Positions 11,809 to 23,691 of a DNA stretch of 64,000 nucleotides are shown in pieces (within the stretch, counting starts at the first letter, position 1; the number at the start of each line of letters is the position of its first letter). Made by a program: the position numbers and the translations under genes. The notes under the pieces were generated by a model that was given only the letters and a program-made list of their open reading frames with translations, did not search any database and had not been told where the DNA came from. The stretch comes from Linnemannia elongata (Eukaryota > Mortierellomycota > Mortierellomycetes > Mortierellales > Mortierellaceae): NCBI GenBank assembly GCA_036320915.1, contig JAXBDG010000013.1:310001-374000 (forward strand). The letters run 5' to 3'.

Positions 11809-14686
11809 ATGCCACACAACGCCATGAACAACAACCCTCTGACCCTGTTCTGTCTTGTTGACGGAGAGGCCACCACCAACGCGGTCCCTGTCGAGGTCGA
11901 GCCAACCAAGACCATTGGTGACTTCAAGAAGCTCATCAAGACCGAGAAAACGAATGATTTCAGTGATATCGATGCAGACAAGCTTACCTTGTGGTGTGTC
12001 TCCATTCCCGACGACAATCTGAGGTCTTCCATCAAGGCTGATGCACTTGGCGATAAGACCCAACTGAACAATCCAAGGACACGACTTTCCAAGCTGTTTC
12101 CCGAGTCGCCTGATGACAACACGTACATCTTCGTCCAGCGCCCTCCTCCAGGTAATGCACACACGCGTTTCTTTCATTGTCACCATGTGCAAGATCTTAA
12201 CTTTTGTTCTTGTACTCACTTACTAAACTCATCCAATTGCACTGACATAGTTCAGGTGCCTACTCCTCGCTTAGCCAATGGAAGAGACGCTCACGTTCTG
12301 GTTAGTCCCAAGTATTAGTTTTGTACACTTACATTGACATGTTTTTGCTGTTTTCTTTTCAGCTAACTATATTCTCTCCATATTCTTTCCTTGATGTAGT
12401 CACACCTGTTCAGCTCGTTGCTGTTCCGAAGGATCGCATCCAACAAGAACTAGCAGTCATTCTCAGCGGCGTCCAGCATCACCCTACCACCCCCACTATC
12501 GATCCAAAGGTTGTCGAGGCTTCTCAAAAGAAGAGACTCGGACCCTTTTTCAAGAGAACTCTACCATATGGGAAAACACCAACAGACATAAAAGCTGGTG
12601 ATGCTGGGACTTGAACTGGACAAACAAGCAAAGGCGAGCGATGGTAAGACGACCTTGCGCTCTATTGTTGAAGACGACATCGGCAAGCTAGGTCACAGCG
12701 TGATTGCTATGGTTGCCCCGTCCGGATCAGGCAAGACCGCAACGGTCATTGACCTGGCAACCAAGCACTTTGTCGTCTACTGCGTCTGCTATTCCACAGA
12801 AGCCACTGACTCTCCGGAGTTCGGGGACCCAAATTTCGCCCAGCTTGCCTCTGACGTCGAAGCGATGTACGCGACCGCAGCCCGGACGCCGGGGATCGCG
12901 CGCGATCTACTCGAGATTGAATCTGAGACGCATAGACTTGTAAGAGAACGTGTCGAACTCGAATTCTTGGCTCGGTTGCTTTTCCTTCAACTTCTCCTCA
13001 TCAGAAACCTAGATCTGGAGCCACAGCAGTTCTTTCGTGAGCAGACGACCGCAGCAGGAACCTCGACCATCCGCGAGCTTGTCAAAGTACTGAAGGAGTA
13101 TGACAGTTTGGCGATTCAGTACATGCTCGATAACGTCCAGACCAAGCTTCACGCTCATCTTGAGCCCAGGTGCTGTGGTCTGGCGATTGCTTTGGATGAG
13201 GCGCAAGTCGCGGCGACCAAAATCTTGGCCGGTAAGTTCACCTCGCCATCCGCTATGGCCGCGTACTGGAATGCCCGCAATCCTCCGAGCGTCCTCTTTG
13301 ACAAGGACGAGATACACCGCCACCACCGTCGCGGTTTCCTTACGCCATTGTCTGCAACGTTGAGCCGCATGCAGGCAACGCTGGTGATTCTTGGCACAGC
13401 AATCTCGTTGCAGGACGTCGATCGCGAGTACACGTCTATTGGCGAGGACAACAACTTTATAAGGATAACGGACTTCCCTCTGTTCGATGAGGACGATGGT
13501 TAAAAAGATTCTCTCGGATCTGATCGACATGTCGGGGTGCGAGATCCCGCCTGCCAAGCGCCGCAAGCTGTCAGGACGACCCCAGTTTTCCCTTGGTATC
13601 GTCAATATTCTCTTCGCAACTGGCTCCATACAGGACTCCAAGCAAAACATTCTGGAGAGTACCGTCGCTAAACAGATCGAAAGCGTAAAGCATGATCTTC
13701 GGGATAGAGTACGCAATATTCTCGCGAGCGATCAAACAGGCGAGGCGTCTCGGCTTCTTTGTCGGATGGTCTTGGCCTATCATTTTCAAGACGCCAAGAT
13801 GTCGTTCTCCAGCAGCCAGCAAGCTGACTTTGTAGACAGGGCTCTGTGCAGATTACGAGCACTTCATGATGGCGTTCATCTCTTCATGGAAGAACCCTTG
13901 GTGGTGGAGGTGGTGGAGGAGGAGCTCAAGGCGTCGAACAAGGACCCTTCTTACGTTGAGTACCTGGATCAACTTCACCGGATCGTTGCGAACCTCGGCG
14001 CATCATCAGCCGCGAAGGGTGCACCACTGGCGCTGCTTGTCCGTCGATCACTTCAGCGCTTCAATGGAGTCCGTCTCGTGGATCTTCCTTTCCTCCAAGA
14101 TGTCGTCCTGCCCGATTGGTGCGTCAATCTCCAGCTTCAGATCGACGACATCAACACGGCCAGTGGGTTCGGATACAAAGGCAGTGACGCAGCGGCCGAT
14201 CTCGCGTTCCTCACCGACTGTCCTCCGAGCAAGATGCTTGTTGCCAGTTCTGTCACTCGCCCAGATGGAATTTGGTTCTTCCCTGACAAACGGTACGCCG
14301 GCTCTCTTGCGATCAAATTATACGACGACTATGTGCCACAGCAGAAGCACAAAGAAAACGAGACTTCCAGCGATGTTCGCGCATGCTTCTTGAAAGCGGA
14401 TGGTGTCAAGGGGAACCAGGCCTTTTCTAACATTCAACTCGCATACGAGGGCACCGGCACTCCCTCCAGCCTCAAGGGCATTCTGCGCATTCACGTGGAG
14501 TTTCCGCGCGTCAAGGGAGGCACACCAGTCACCTACATCAAGAAGGATCCCACGAGCGGTGTTGAGGATGTCATGGTGTACATCGACCAATCGAACATGG
14601 ACAGCTTTTTCGACAAGGATATCGAGGCACACAGGGACGATATGGTCAAGTTGAAGGGGTTGATCAAATATATCTCTGCTACATAA
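11809..14686 (+). pseudogene. Crinkler (CRN)-type P-loop effector-like gene broken by two frameshifts
   Basis: The N-terminus (PLTLFCLVDGE, with LTLWCVSI further on) is the Crinkler header domain known from oomycetes and early-diverging fungi. A linker with HHPTTPT and a P-loop NTPase module follow, with Walker A APSGSGKT near 12718 and a Walker B-like IALDEAQ near 13186. The C-terminal module contains RPDGIWFFPDK and ends at 14686, as in fungal members whose C-terminus has been proposed to be nuclease-like. Intron 1 starts at 12152; a 45-base exon at 12256-12300 is optional because both splicings keep frame, and the next exon starts at 12399. Two extra bases break the frame, near 12590 (beside an A4 run) and near 13498 (before an A5 run); no GT...AG intron explains either. 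A second possible start is at 11824. A poly(A) signal lies about 13 bases after the stop. Family call is firm; true decay versus sequencing error is open. Any host-directed activity is unproven. Confidence 0.78.
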
Positions 14687-16265
14687 GGGTCGTTATGAAA
14701 TAAACGCGTGTGGACACTTAGTTTAATAGCCAAAACCATAAAAAATAGGCTTTTACTAAGAAATACGCTAAGAATTAAGCGCTACTTACTGCCAGATCCA
14801 CTATGTATTTCCGTGCCATAAGTGGGGGTGTGTGTAGATGGAGTATGAGCAGATGAGCGTATGAGTAGATGAGGCATGGGTAAGTGGGCGTATTGTTAGA
14901 TGGGGTTAATAGCAACAGAGAAAGAGGGTATGAAGAAGGGAATAGACAACGACAAGAGCAATAGTATGGGCAAGTGGGTGCTAGGGACGAGGAGGAAAGT
15001 TAGAAACGGATGATGGTTATTGTAAAGAAGGAAGAGGATATATAGTAGTGTACATGGTCAAGACCCAAGATCAATGCTCCAAGATTGCTACCTCAACTTT
15101 TGTTGTAACTTTTGCCACCTCAAGAATCCAAGATTTCCGACGCCATAGCCTTATCTCCTCAAGATCAAGGCTCTAAGCTTATTAAACCACCTCTTCAAGT
15201 TCCTGAAGACGTTTCTCGTATGATCTTATCCCCTCAAGTCATCGAATGCAAGTTGACCTGTAGTAGTGATAACGGTGATGTCGCTACCATCTCTGGATCG
15301 TGCGGAACCGGCATCAATAAGGTCTGCCAGGAATTCAAGGGCATTGAAAAGGATAGTGAAAAAGAATCTCCAGAGGTTTCCACCACCGCTAACTGCCGTG
15401 GAGCTCAAGCCAGGTTCGTCCCCGCTTGTTAAAAACGGGGCTATGGAGAGAGACCCTGGGCCATGTATGGCAACCTTATGGGCATCTGGTATGAAGTGAA
15501 ATTCTGGAACGAAGAGGATTAGTAATAAACAAAAAAAATAAATTAAAAGCGAGAGAGGGAATAGGAACATGCTTGAAAGAAGTAACCTCGTGAGAAGCGA
15601 GACGCACTGCTGCATTGATCCGCCGAGGGTTACGTCTTTGGTATTTTTTTTTTTTTTTTTTTTTTTTTGTGAAGAACAGTATCATTCCTGTTCGTTTTCT
15701 CTCCTTTGGGTCAGGTTCTTAAGAGGCTGCTGTTTTCAATTTGTCTACTAATAACCTTTAGGCGTTGTTTACAAAGAACAATATGAAGTGATGCTCTCCG
15801 ATCTCGTTTTTCTATTAAATTCTTCTCCCACTTCTTTTTTTTTCAAAAGTCCATTCCTCTTTTCATGCCTAGACGATAGGGCACCTAACGCATTCAATAG
15901 CAAAGTCAAAACAATATTTACAACATTGCGAGACAGGGGTAGAGAGGGGTAACCGTGTAACGGCCTTTGACCTGCCTAGCATAACCAAAATATTTGATGG
16001 AAGAGAGGGAGGAGGGGAAGGTAATGTGGAGCGTGCTCAAATGAGGTGAAAGAGAAATGCTCATTGTTTATGCGAAGGAGTCGTAAGTGAAAAAAGTATA
16101 GCTGATTGAACAAAGGTGTTTACTTTAGCAAAGAGTGGAAAGAGCAAACGGGTAGAGAGATAAACTGATCACAACGTAAAAAGGTTGGCCAAGAAGCACG
16201 GCAGCCTAAAGTTCAGGACGTTGAGGTCTTGTAGGCAGTCTTGCAAAGTACGTCCCTATGCTCGT
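14687..16265. other. Intergenic DNA with short degenerate repeats; no supported gene
   Basis: At 14820-14960 there are variants of a TAGATG/GAGTA-rich motif. At 15065-15240 a CTCAAGATCAA-like motif recurs imperfectly four or so times. An open frame at 15112-15432 has a stop immediately upstream, no ATG until near 15219 and no recognisable domain, so it is not called. A run of T lies at 15644-15668. Nothing else was seen. Confidence 0.6.
15644..15668. repeat. Poly-T tract, 25 bases
   Basis: Uninterrupted T run in intergenic DNA. Such tracts recur at 20662-20692, 39513-39548 and 39626-39663 in this window. Confidence 0.9.
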
Positions 16266-16952
16266 CTAGTACCAGCCTTGAGGCTGCTGTTGACCAAAGA
16301 GAATATTAGTTTGAGGCTGTTGGGCTGTGTTTGCCTGCTTCAAGTGAATGGGTTCTTGATGACGGACCTGCTGGTGATACTGACGCTGCTTCTTGATTTC
16401 TTCTTGTTGTCGTTGTTGCTTTTCATGGTCTTCCAATAGGCGTTGACGCTTTTGCACGGCTTCGATGTCCAAGATCGCCAGGCGGAGACGAATCGCGTCA
16501 CGTTTTTCGATCAGCTTCAACGACTCCTCGTGGTGCTGTGTCGAACAAAGGGCGGGTTAGAACAGAGTCGTCAGTTCGGTTGTGCATGTAGTTTAGCATT
16601 TTGCTGCATAGTTCGTCAAAAAGAAAATGGATAGGTATTGCACCGATTTGAGATGGCCGAGCATCGTCTTCAGCCGATGGAGCGCAAGAGACTGAGAGAT
16701 GAAAGGTGCGTTTTCGGAGGCCTCGATGTTAGCAATGCTCCTGGTGTTGCTGTTCCCTTGACCGGCGCTGTGCAGATTGATGTTGTTAGTGTAGGTGCTG
16801 AGGCTGGTGCGAGGGAAGTGAAGAACGCGATTATTGAAAAGGGTGGGAGACCTGAGGTTTTTGGTACTGATGCTCTCGATGGAGGTAGTTGTTGTTGTGG
16901 CTGTTGAGGTGGCCCTGGTGAGGTTGACGGTGCTTTTATTTTTGTTGTGCAT
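16266..16952 (-). CDS. Small coiled-coil protein of unknown function
   Basis: Not recognised. Exon 1 (16952-16644) and exon 2 (16535-16266) join in phase 0 across a 108-base intron with a GTGCAA donor and CACAG acceptor, giving 192 residues. The N-terminal half is S/T/N-rich and probably disordered. From about residue 82 on, a continuous amphipathic helix is predicted by eye (HRLKTMLGHLKS, EESLKLIEKRDAIRLRLAIL), turning into a Q/E/R-rich coiled coil and a Q-rich tail ending QQPQGWY. The intron falls in the middle of the helical segment and the join keeps its hydrophobic spacing, which supports the gene model. It lies downstream of SWC4 on the same strand. No signal peptide or membrane segment. 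Confidence 0.6.
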
Positions 16953-17577
16953 GGTTGCTTGCTTTTCTACTTTTTGCGAGTGAGCAAATGGGGAGGTAGG
17001 AGTGCTTGTGTGTTATTTGTTGAACGAGAAAAGTAGAGGTAAGGAAGAAAAGAGAGGAGTTCCTGATGTTATTCGCGATGAAGTCGAGAAACTTTTGCCA
17101 CCAAATTATCACGTGTAGGATCTTCTCTTCTTGCACAAAGGAACGTGGTGCAACAGTTGCCGATTTTCAACTCTTCGTCAACGCGGTTGTAACAACATGC
17201 CCTTTTTTTTTTTTTTGCTTTTGCCATAACTAGGAGAGCATTACACTGCCATCTATGATTGAAACTTGGCTCATTTTTCTGTAATCTCAACAGCCAAACG
17301 GCTATGGTCTCCTTCTTCAATGAACTAAAGGTCATGGTAGGCACGCAGGATACATTTTGTTAAGTACCCAAGAGAAACTATTCGCAGCCTTCAGAACAAA
17401 ACGTTTGGTTTGGTGTTTTTAATTAATTCGCGCGAAAAGTGAAAAGTGCGAGGTGAGATGTGCGAGGTGAGATGTGCTAGTGGTTGTGCAAGAAAATAAG
17501 AGCTATGGTACAGAAAAAGGGTGCATGCCGCATCAAAAAGCAGGAGACATAAAAAACGAATAAAGAAAGAGCAAGAT
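16953..17577. other. Short intergenic region between SWC4 and the coiled-coil gene
   Basis: Contains the SWC4 3' flank and the promoter side of the gene at 16266-16952. A T14-type run lies near 17200. No further feature was seen. Confidence 0.6.
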
Positions 17578-19731
17578 CTACTCCTTTCTTTTCTTCTTTT
17601 TGACGGGGCCAGGAGTTCCCGACTCGTCGGCAGTGCCCTCCCGCTTGACACCAAAATTGCCATCAGCATTCGATCCCAATGACACACCACTGGTTGCTCC
17701 TCCAGCACCACTTGCAGTCGAGCCAGCCACAGCCGATGAAGATCCAGAGGAACTTGAACCCAAACTGCCTCGACGCATCTTGACAACTTTCAAATCCGAC
17801 TCGAGCTTGTCGGCCTGCTTCTTGATATCCAACAGCGTCACAATGTTGCTCTGGACCTGGTCCCACTTCGCCATCACGGTCGCAGTCGGCATCGCGGGCT
17901 TAAATGGCAATCCCAAAGTAACCAGTGCAGATTGAACGCGTTGCTGCTTAGTCGAGACAATCGGGGTCATCTTCTGTGATCGAAGGTATGCGCCAGGAGT
18001 GAGCTTCTCCTTCTTGACAACAGGCGGTGGCAAGGCGGCCGAGGCCGAAGATGGTCCACCAGGGCCATCCGACGCATTCGAAGGACGACGGTGATTTGAC
18101 GAAGAAGAGCCCTTGAGAGCATTGGCGCCAGATGTCGTAGTGGTAGGTGTTGGAGGCGCAGAGTCATCTGCCTGAACAGACCCCTTGGGCGCCTTCTTCC
18201 TCTTCTTGGGTGTCGTTCCATTTGCAGCTCCAGCTGCTGCTGCTGGGGTAGCGGCACCGGTACCGCCCTTCCCAACCGATGGTGACAGGGGACCATTAGC
18301 ACTCGAGTGACCACTTCCACCTGCGCCGCCTGCAGCACCTGAGGCCGAGGGGCTTGAGGAAGAAGGGATGGTGATCGAGTTGCTGGGTATAATGATTCCG
18401 GTCCCCGGCCCGCCTCCTCCTGCGACGCCCACCTGTCCTGCGAGCCCTGCCGATGTTGGTCCTCCTGGTCCATAGATGTCGCGGGTGTTGAGTAACCGCA
18501 GTAAGTTCTCGCGTTCTCTCGTAATTTTTTTCTCGTTCTGGTCGATCCTCCTCGCCTCCAAATACAACGCCTCTTCCTCCTATTGTTATTTTAAAATTTC
18601 AGGTGAGAATGTGTTAGCAAATTTTCAAAATGATCCAAAAGCACACAAAGCCACACCAGACACAACGTCAATGAGGCATACCTCAATTTGCTCGGGGGTG
18701 CGGGTGTTGAGGATTTCGAGATTCTTTTTGCGCTCAATCTCTCGGTTCTTGTCATAGGCCATTGAAGACAAAAGCTGAGCCTTCTCTACAGCCTGTGAAG
18801 CGTCACTCATACGAATCTTGGTCAGGATCCTGTTGATGGCGTAGTATCTGTGCTTGAGGTCCTCCATTGATCGCGTCTTTGCAGGCGTGATGCTCACGAC
18901 AGCCTGAGAAGTTGATGCAGGCGCTGTTGGTGGTTTAGATCCTGATGCTGTGGTCGTAGCTGCGTTTGTTGCTCCAGTACTAGAAGATGTGTCGTCCCCA
19001 AGTGCGGCCTTGATGGAGCTCTCTCCCGACCCGGCAGTAACTGCGCTCGCGTCCTTCATGGGTGTGTCCTCTCCTTCCTTCTTGGTAACATTAAGAGCGT
19101 TCTCAGAGATGACCAGGTTGTTCCCGTTGTAATACTGCAGCGCCAACCGATCAGCCTCCTGGGGTGGCCACTCATACCGATCCTGAATGACGACCCATCT
19201 CAGATCAAACCTCCTACAAAGGTCCCACAGGTAGCTCGTTTCTTCCATTGTCCAATCTGGGTCCTTGAGATGAGATGCGTATTCCTCGGGAGAGAAGCCG
19301 ATGAGATTGATAGATTTGTTGAATTTGTAGAAGCGGTACTCCTCGTTGGGGTCGGTCCTGGTCTTTTCCCAATGGTGCAGGATCAAGTCGTCGTCTCTTG
19401 AGGGGTTCACAAATGGGCGCCATGTCCTATCACAATATCCCCAGTAATAAATAAGTACATATGTTAGCGTCCTTTGTCCTATTCTCTTCGCCCAGCAGAC
19501 AGAAAATAAAAACGCAGCCGACAACACTCACCAGCTGACGGCTTTTTTGCTGACGTTGAGTTTTGGCTTGTAGGTGGGGTTGTTGAAAGCGACGGTGGAG
19601 ACATTGTTTCCGATGAGGCCATAGAGTTCACGACTGATGCCGTCGGGCTTACGCTCGGTCTTTTGGACCCGTCTGACCTGGTCAGATGCCTTTAGCTGAA
19701 AGATCTCGCGAACATCGTTGCCAGTCGCCAT
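17578..19731 (-). CDS. SWC4: SWC4/DMAP1 homologue, SANT-domain subunit of SWR1 and NuA4
   Basis: Nuclear subunit shared by the SWR1 (H2A.Z deposition) and NuA4 (histone acetylation) complexes. Exons 19731-19532, 19426-18682 and 18579-17578 join in phase to give 648 residues. The start MATGNDVREIF and the KAVSWTWRPFVNPSR join match the conserved Swc4/DMAP1 N-terminus. The SANT/Myb-like segment spans about residues 112-155 (SPEEYASHLKDPDWT to IQDRYEW). A helical region follows (LKHRYYAINRIL, then REIERKKNLEIL), and the C-terminus is long, G/S/A-rich and basic, ending in KKKKRKE. The S/T/A-rich spacer near residues 165-235 and the C-terminal tail are probably disordered. Tra1, also a NuA4 subunit, lies 8 kb away, which is probably coincidence. 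Confidence 0.93.
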
Positions 19732-20658
19732 CTTTGCTTCAGTGTCCTGCTGCTCTCAAGTTCTGCTGTTGTGGATGTTGATGGATATTCCTGTATGTAA
19801 ATGGATTTTGTTGTTTGCTTGATTTGCTGATGGGTCGTGGTGGTGGTGGTGGCGTTTTGGGGTGTAGGAGAGGGGAGTGGGGGAAAGAGGTGTTGAAAAG
19901 AGTTGATTGCTCGAGAAACAGTAGAAAAACGTTGATGTAGACGTAGACTTGTGGGGATTTAACGGAATTTGCCCAATTTAAAGGAAATAAAGAATCCTTC
20001 CTGGTGACGGACTTTTGTTTCAGAAACGCGAAGTAGTGGGACTTTGAGCTGTGGGCAGACCCCCATGCACTTCTTCGACCTTTGTTTTCTTCTTGTTCTC
20101 CTTCCTTTTCTTCTTGCTCCATCCACCCTTTCTTGTTTGCCGATCGACAGATAACAACCAAAGCAACAACTTCTAACATTCAAGCGCCTTCACTATACCT
20201 AAAGCCCTGTGCCCGACTCTTCAACAGGCTCAATTCTACCGTTGCACGCCACTCAACCTCACACACGCAACTCACAGCAGACAACAGAGAAGCCGCAAAC
20301 GCAAGCTACCTCAACCCATAAGCTCCAAAGCAAACGTACCCAAAGAATCGCATTGTTGCTGTCAGTGCTGCCTCTTCTCAGTCCCTTGGTCTCGCCACCG
20401 CTCCTCGTCGCCCTCCTCTCTTTGGCTGCTGTCTCCGTCTCTATCGTCGCCGCAAAGTCAAAACAACGCCACCATATGGTAAGAAGCTAGAATGCAACAA
20501 GGTGTACGCAATTTACAAACTGTACAGAGGTCATGGACACCACAGTCAGGACACCAGGAGATTATTCAGGAGACAGTCAGTAGAAAGAGACGAGAGAATG
20601 GAGGAATGCTCTGCGTACGTGTGGCATTCATGAAAAAGAATGTCATAGTTATGGACTC

Positions 20659-20694
<36 letters not shown>

Positions 20695-21593
20695 TTCAAC
20701 CACGGACACACCACACCACATTACATTCAAAAAATATCTTGTCATTTGAAGTCGTACATGGTATTTGGCATTAGAAACAGGAGGAGGGAGGAACAGTGAT
20801 ACGCAAGACCAATTGCTGTTGATGTTCATAAAGTTCGCCTTTGTGTCCCTTTGTGCGCCCTTTATTCTTCTAATACACCATCCTCCCACCATCCCTATCC
20901 ATCGTTCTCTTGTCACTCTACCCCTTTCATCTTTTCCCTTGGACCCCTTTTCTCTCACTCCCCAGCCTTTTTCTCTTATTATTCCTGTTTTGCGTGCTTT
21001 GTAACTCTGTGTCCCTTTTTTCTTTTTCTTTTCCAACTCTCCTGCGAGGAATTGACTGCGCGAGTGAAATGAAATAAGGAAAAGTAAGGTCAAGGAGAAC
21101 CCAAGAGAGATAAGAGGGAAGTTGACAACTAACTCAGGACAGCCAGGCAGACAGAGAGGCAATGAAGACTACAAAAGGACATAAAACATAAGCGAATGAG
21201 ATGGTTTGAGTAGGGGTTGAAGAATGCGGTCCCTTTGCTCAACTTGTTCAACGTGACTCTTTCTAATCCTCTTTTGCTCATGGGAGGACGAGGAAGAGAG
21301 ACAAACAAACCCAAAACGAAAAGAAGAAAACCTTTTTTTTTTCCTTCTTCTTTCTTTGTTCATTCACTCTTCACATTCTTCACCACAACAACATCCTTCA
21401 TCAACAACCAAACGTTATTTTCATTACCTTCATTATCATCACTCTTTCCTCCCACGCACCTTTTCCTTCACACATCGCACCTAAGACTCGCCTCACAGCA
21501 CAACACTTGACAACTTCTGGTCGTGAACTGAGGCTCTCGTACCCCAACGCTGACTTGGTTCTGCCAGGCAGCAAGACTCTGTTTTCAGTCCCA
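19732..21593. other. Divergent intergenic region between SWC4 and GID8
   Basis: Serves as the promoter side of both SWC4 (minus) and GID8 (plus). It contains a 31-base T run (20662-20692) and a long CT-rich stretch (20860-21500). An open frame at 20322-20631 lacks any start codon, and an ATG followed at once by GTAAGA (20475-20483) has no matching downstream exon, so neither is called a gene. Confidence 0.55.
20662..20692. repeat. Poly-T tract, 31 bases
   Basis: Uninterrupted T run in the SWC4-GID8 intergenic region. Confidence 0.9.
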
Positions 21594-23691
21594 ATGCCTT
21601 CTTCGCCCAACATGTCTACGCCCTCTCCACCTCCCTCTTCCTCTTCCTCTTCAACAGCAAGAGCAACAGCAGCAGCAACAACAACTACAGTTCCTGTTAT
21701 ACCACCCTCTCGCCCTGTAACATCCAGTAATGCTTCACACTCAATATTCTCGGGAGGCATCCCTCGACTGTTGGTAGCTGGATTGCTGTGGATCACCCTA
21801 GTCGTCACAGCTGCACACCTCTTCCTTCTCTCCCATCTGGGCTTCATTGTCCTCAATTGCTTTTCACACTTGACAGCACCACCTCCATCTATCTCCAATT
21901 CCAATCCCTCGGCAGCATCCTCCTCACGCCGTCACAGTCGCCAGTCTGGCTCGACGGAAGATTCACACAACTCATCTAATCCATCTTCTGCATTATCGTC
22001 TTCCTTTCGAATCAACGATAATGACTCTACTCGGTCCCTGGTTAACCGGTATCAGTCCAATTCTCAGACTTCAAGCCAGCCTGCCAATGCTGGCGGCATG
22101 GCCAAGAAGGTCATATCCAAAGATGAATGGAACGCCCGTCTTGCCGAGGTTCAAGTTGACCGCGAGTAAGTTTTGACATTTGTTGTCTTGTTGCCATTGC
22201 TCGATTCACCCCAATTGGTGTACAAAAAAGGGCATGTGAGACAGGCAGTGGGTTGGTCGGTTGTTTTAGTTGTTTCCACCCACTGCCTCACTCTTTGCTC
22301 GGATGTCGAATGAACGACGAACTCGACAATTCTTTGGCTTGTCACTGACGCATTATTTTATTCTTGTACTCGGGTTGGTGCGTCTATCTCTTTTTTCTCT
22401 ACTACTATTCCACAGTGACTTGAACAAGCTGATTATGAACTATCTGATCATTGAAGGATACAAAGATGCCGCAGAAAAGTTCAGTCAGGAAAGTGGAGCC
22501 AAGCCGCCTGTGAACCTGGAGTCGATTCAGAACCGCATGGTCGTACGAACCGCCATCCAACGTGGCCACATTGAAGAAGCCATTGAGCGTGTTAACGACC
22601 TTAACCCCGAGGTAACCCCTTTGCTTCTTCCTTTTCTTCAATAGCTGACATTGAATGTGACATGATGTGGATATTCAGGCAAAGGACTGTGTAACTAATC
22701 GAATCATGCATTCATTCACCCTGCATACATGCCTCCATGTTGTGTACCAATGTGTTTGTCCTATCTTTGCCCTTGATTTTTCCCTCCCATCGTTTTCCTT
22801 TCTTTCCCACTTCACCTTTCATCACTTTCCCGTGCATTCGTGTTTGTAAATTGCGACAAAACTAACTCGTTCCCTTGTTCTCACCTGTAGATCTTGGATA
22901 CCAACCCAAAACTGTTCTTTCACCTGCAACAACAACGTCTGATCGAGTATATTCGCGAGGGACGGGTTATGGAAGCGCTCGAGTTTGCACAAGAGGAATT
23001 GGCACCACGTGGTGAAGAAAACGTAAGTGGTTTTCGTTTTCATGTGCACTATCGTTCTTTGCTTGAGGCAATTGCGGTATTTCATACGATTAAGAACTGA
23101 CGGACAAAGACCTGACTTCTTTTGCGTCTCCTATGATGAAATTAGCCCGAGTTCCTGTCAGAATTGGAGCGCACAATGTCTTTGCTGGCGTTTGATTTGA
23201 ACGGCCCTTCACCAGTGAGCGATTTGTTGACACCTGCACAAAGACAGAAGCTGGCGTCTGAACTCAACTCAGCCCTGCTTCTTTCCCAATCACAAGAGAA
23301 GGATCCCAAGGTACTTTTTTTTATGATATCTGATCGACAGACATGGACAGGACTGCTTTGTGCGGAGAGTTTTTTTTGCTTCTTCCCTCGCTCGGTGTTT
23401 TTTACCCCGGACAATATGATCGAATCGTATCGAGTCTGAATCAACGGGAACAGTCATCCCATTGTGCTTCCCATGTACCTTTTCTAACCAAGCGAGCTCT
23501 TATGACTTTTCATCGATATATAGTTGCCTGCGTTGTTGAAGATGTGCTGGTGGGCTCAGCAACAGCTTGATGAACGGTGCACGTACCCAAAGATCAAAGA
23601 TTTCACAAAGGCGGAGCTGGTCATGGAACCCATGGGTGCTGTTGGCGGGGGCTCTCAGGGTTCAAGCTCTAGTGCTGTCGCCGGAGCCTAA
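21594..23691 (+). CDS. GID8: GID8/TWA1 homologue (LisH-CTLH-CRA), GID/CTLH ubiquitin ligase subunit
   Basis: Core subunit of the GID/CTLH E3 ligase, which in yeast degrades gluconeogenic enzymes. Exons are (21594 or 22098)-22165, 22416-22611, 22891-23022, 23146-23310 and 23524-23691, all phase-consistent. The conserved protein starts at [11 protein letters not shown] (ATG 22098; 242 residues, close to the usual 228). It has a LisH motif ([20 protein letters not shown]), a CTLH region, a CRA region ([17 protein letters not shown]) and a WWAQQQLDE segment near the end. The frame stays open upstream to an ATG at 21594, which would add 168 S/T-rich residues with one strongly hydrophobic stretch ([13 protein letters not shown]). 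I give the longer extent but regard 22098 as the better-supported start. A perfect inverted repeat lies in intron 1. Confidence 0.9.
22243..22288. repeat. Inverted repeat in GID8 intron 1
   Basis: AGGCAGTGGGT (22243-22253) and ACCCACTGCCT (22278-22288) are perfect reverse complements separated by 24 bases. Either the intronic RNA or the DNA could form an 11-bp hairpin. Confidence 0.7.

Noticed and set aside
15112..15432. Open frame of 106 codons with CGTG and cysteine-containing segments
   Set aside because: A stop codon precedes it directly, it begins with TTG, the first ATG is a third of the way in, and the sequence is built from imperfect short repeats. No family recognised.
17967..18473. 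168-codon frame on the SWC4 strand
   Set aside because: Out-of-frame reading of the G/S/A-rich SWC4 C-terminal exon.
20475..20483. ATG followed directly by GTAAGA, as in some ribosomal protein genes
   Set aside because: No matching downstream exon could be found before GID8.
20322..20631. About 100-codon open frame rich in R, K and Y between SWC4 and GID8
   Set aside because: No start codon in frame and no convincing upstream exon; likely chance.
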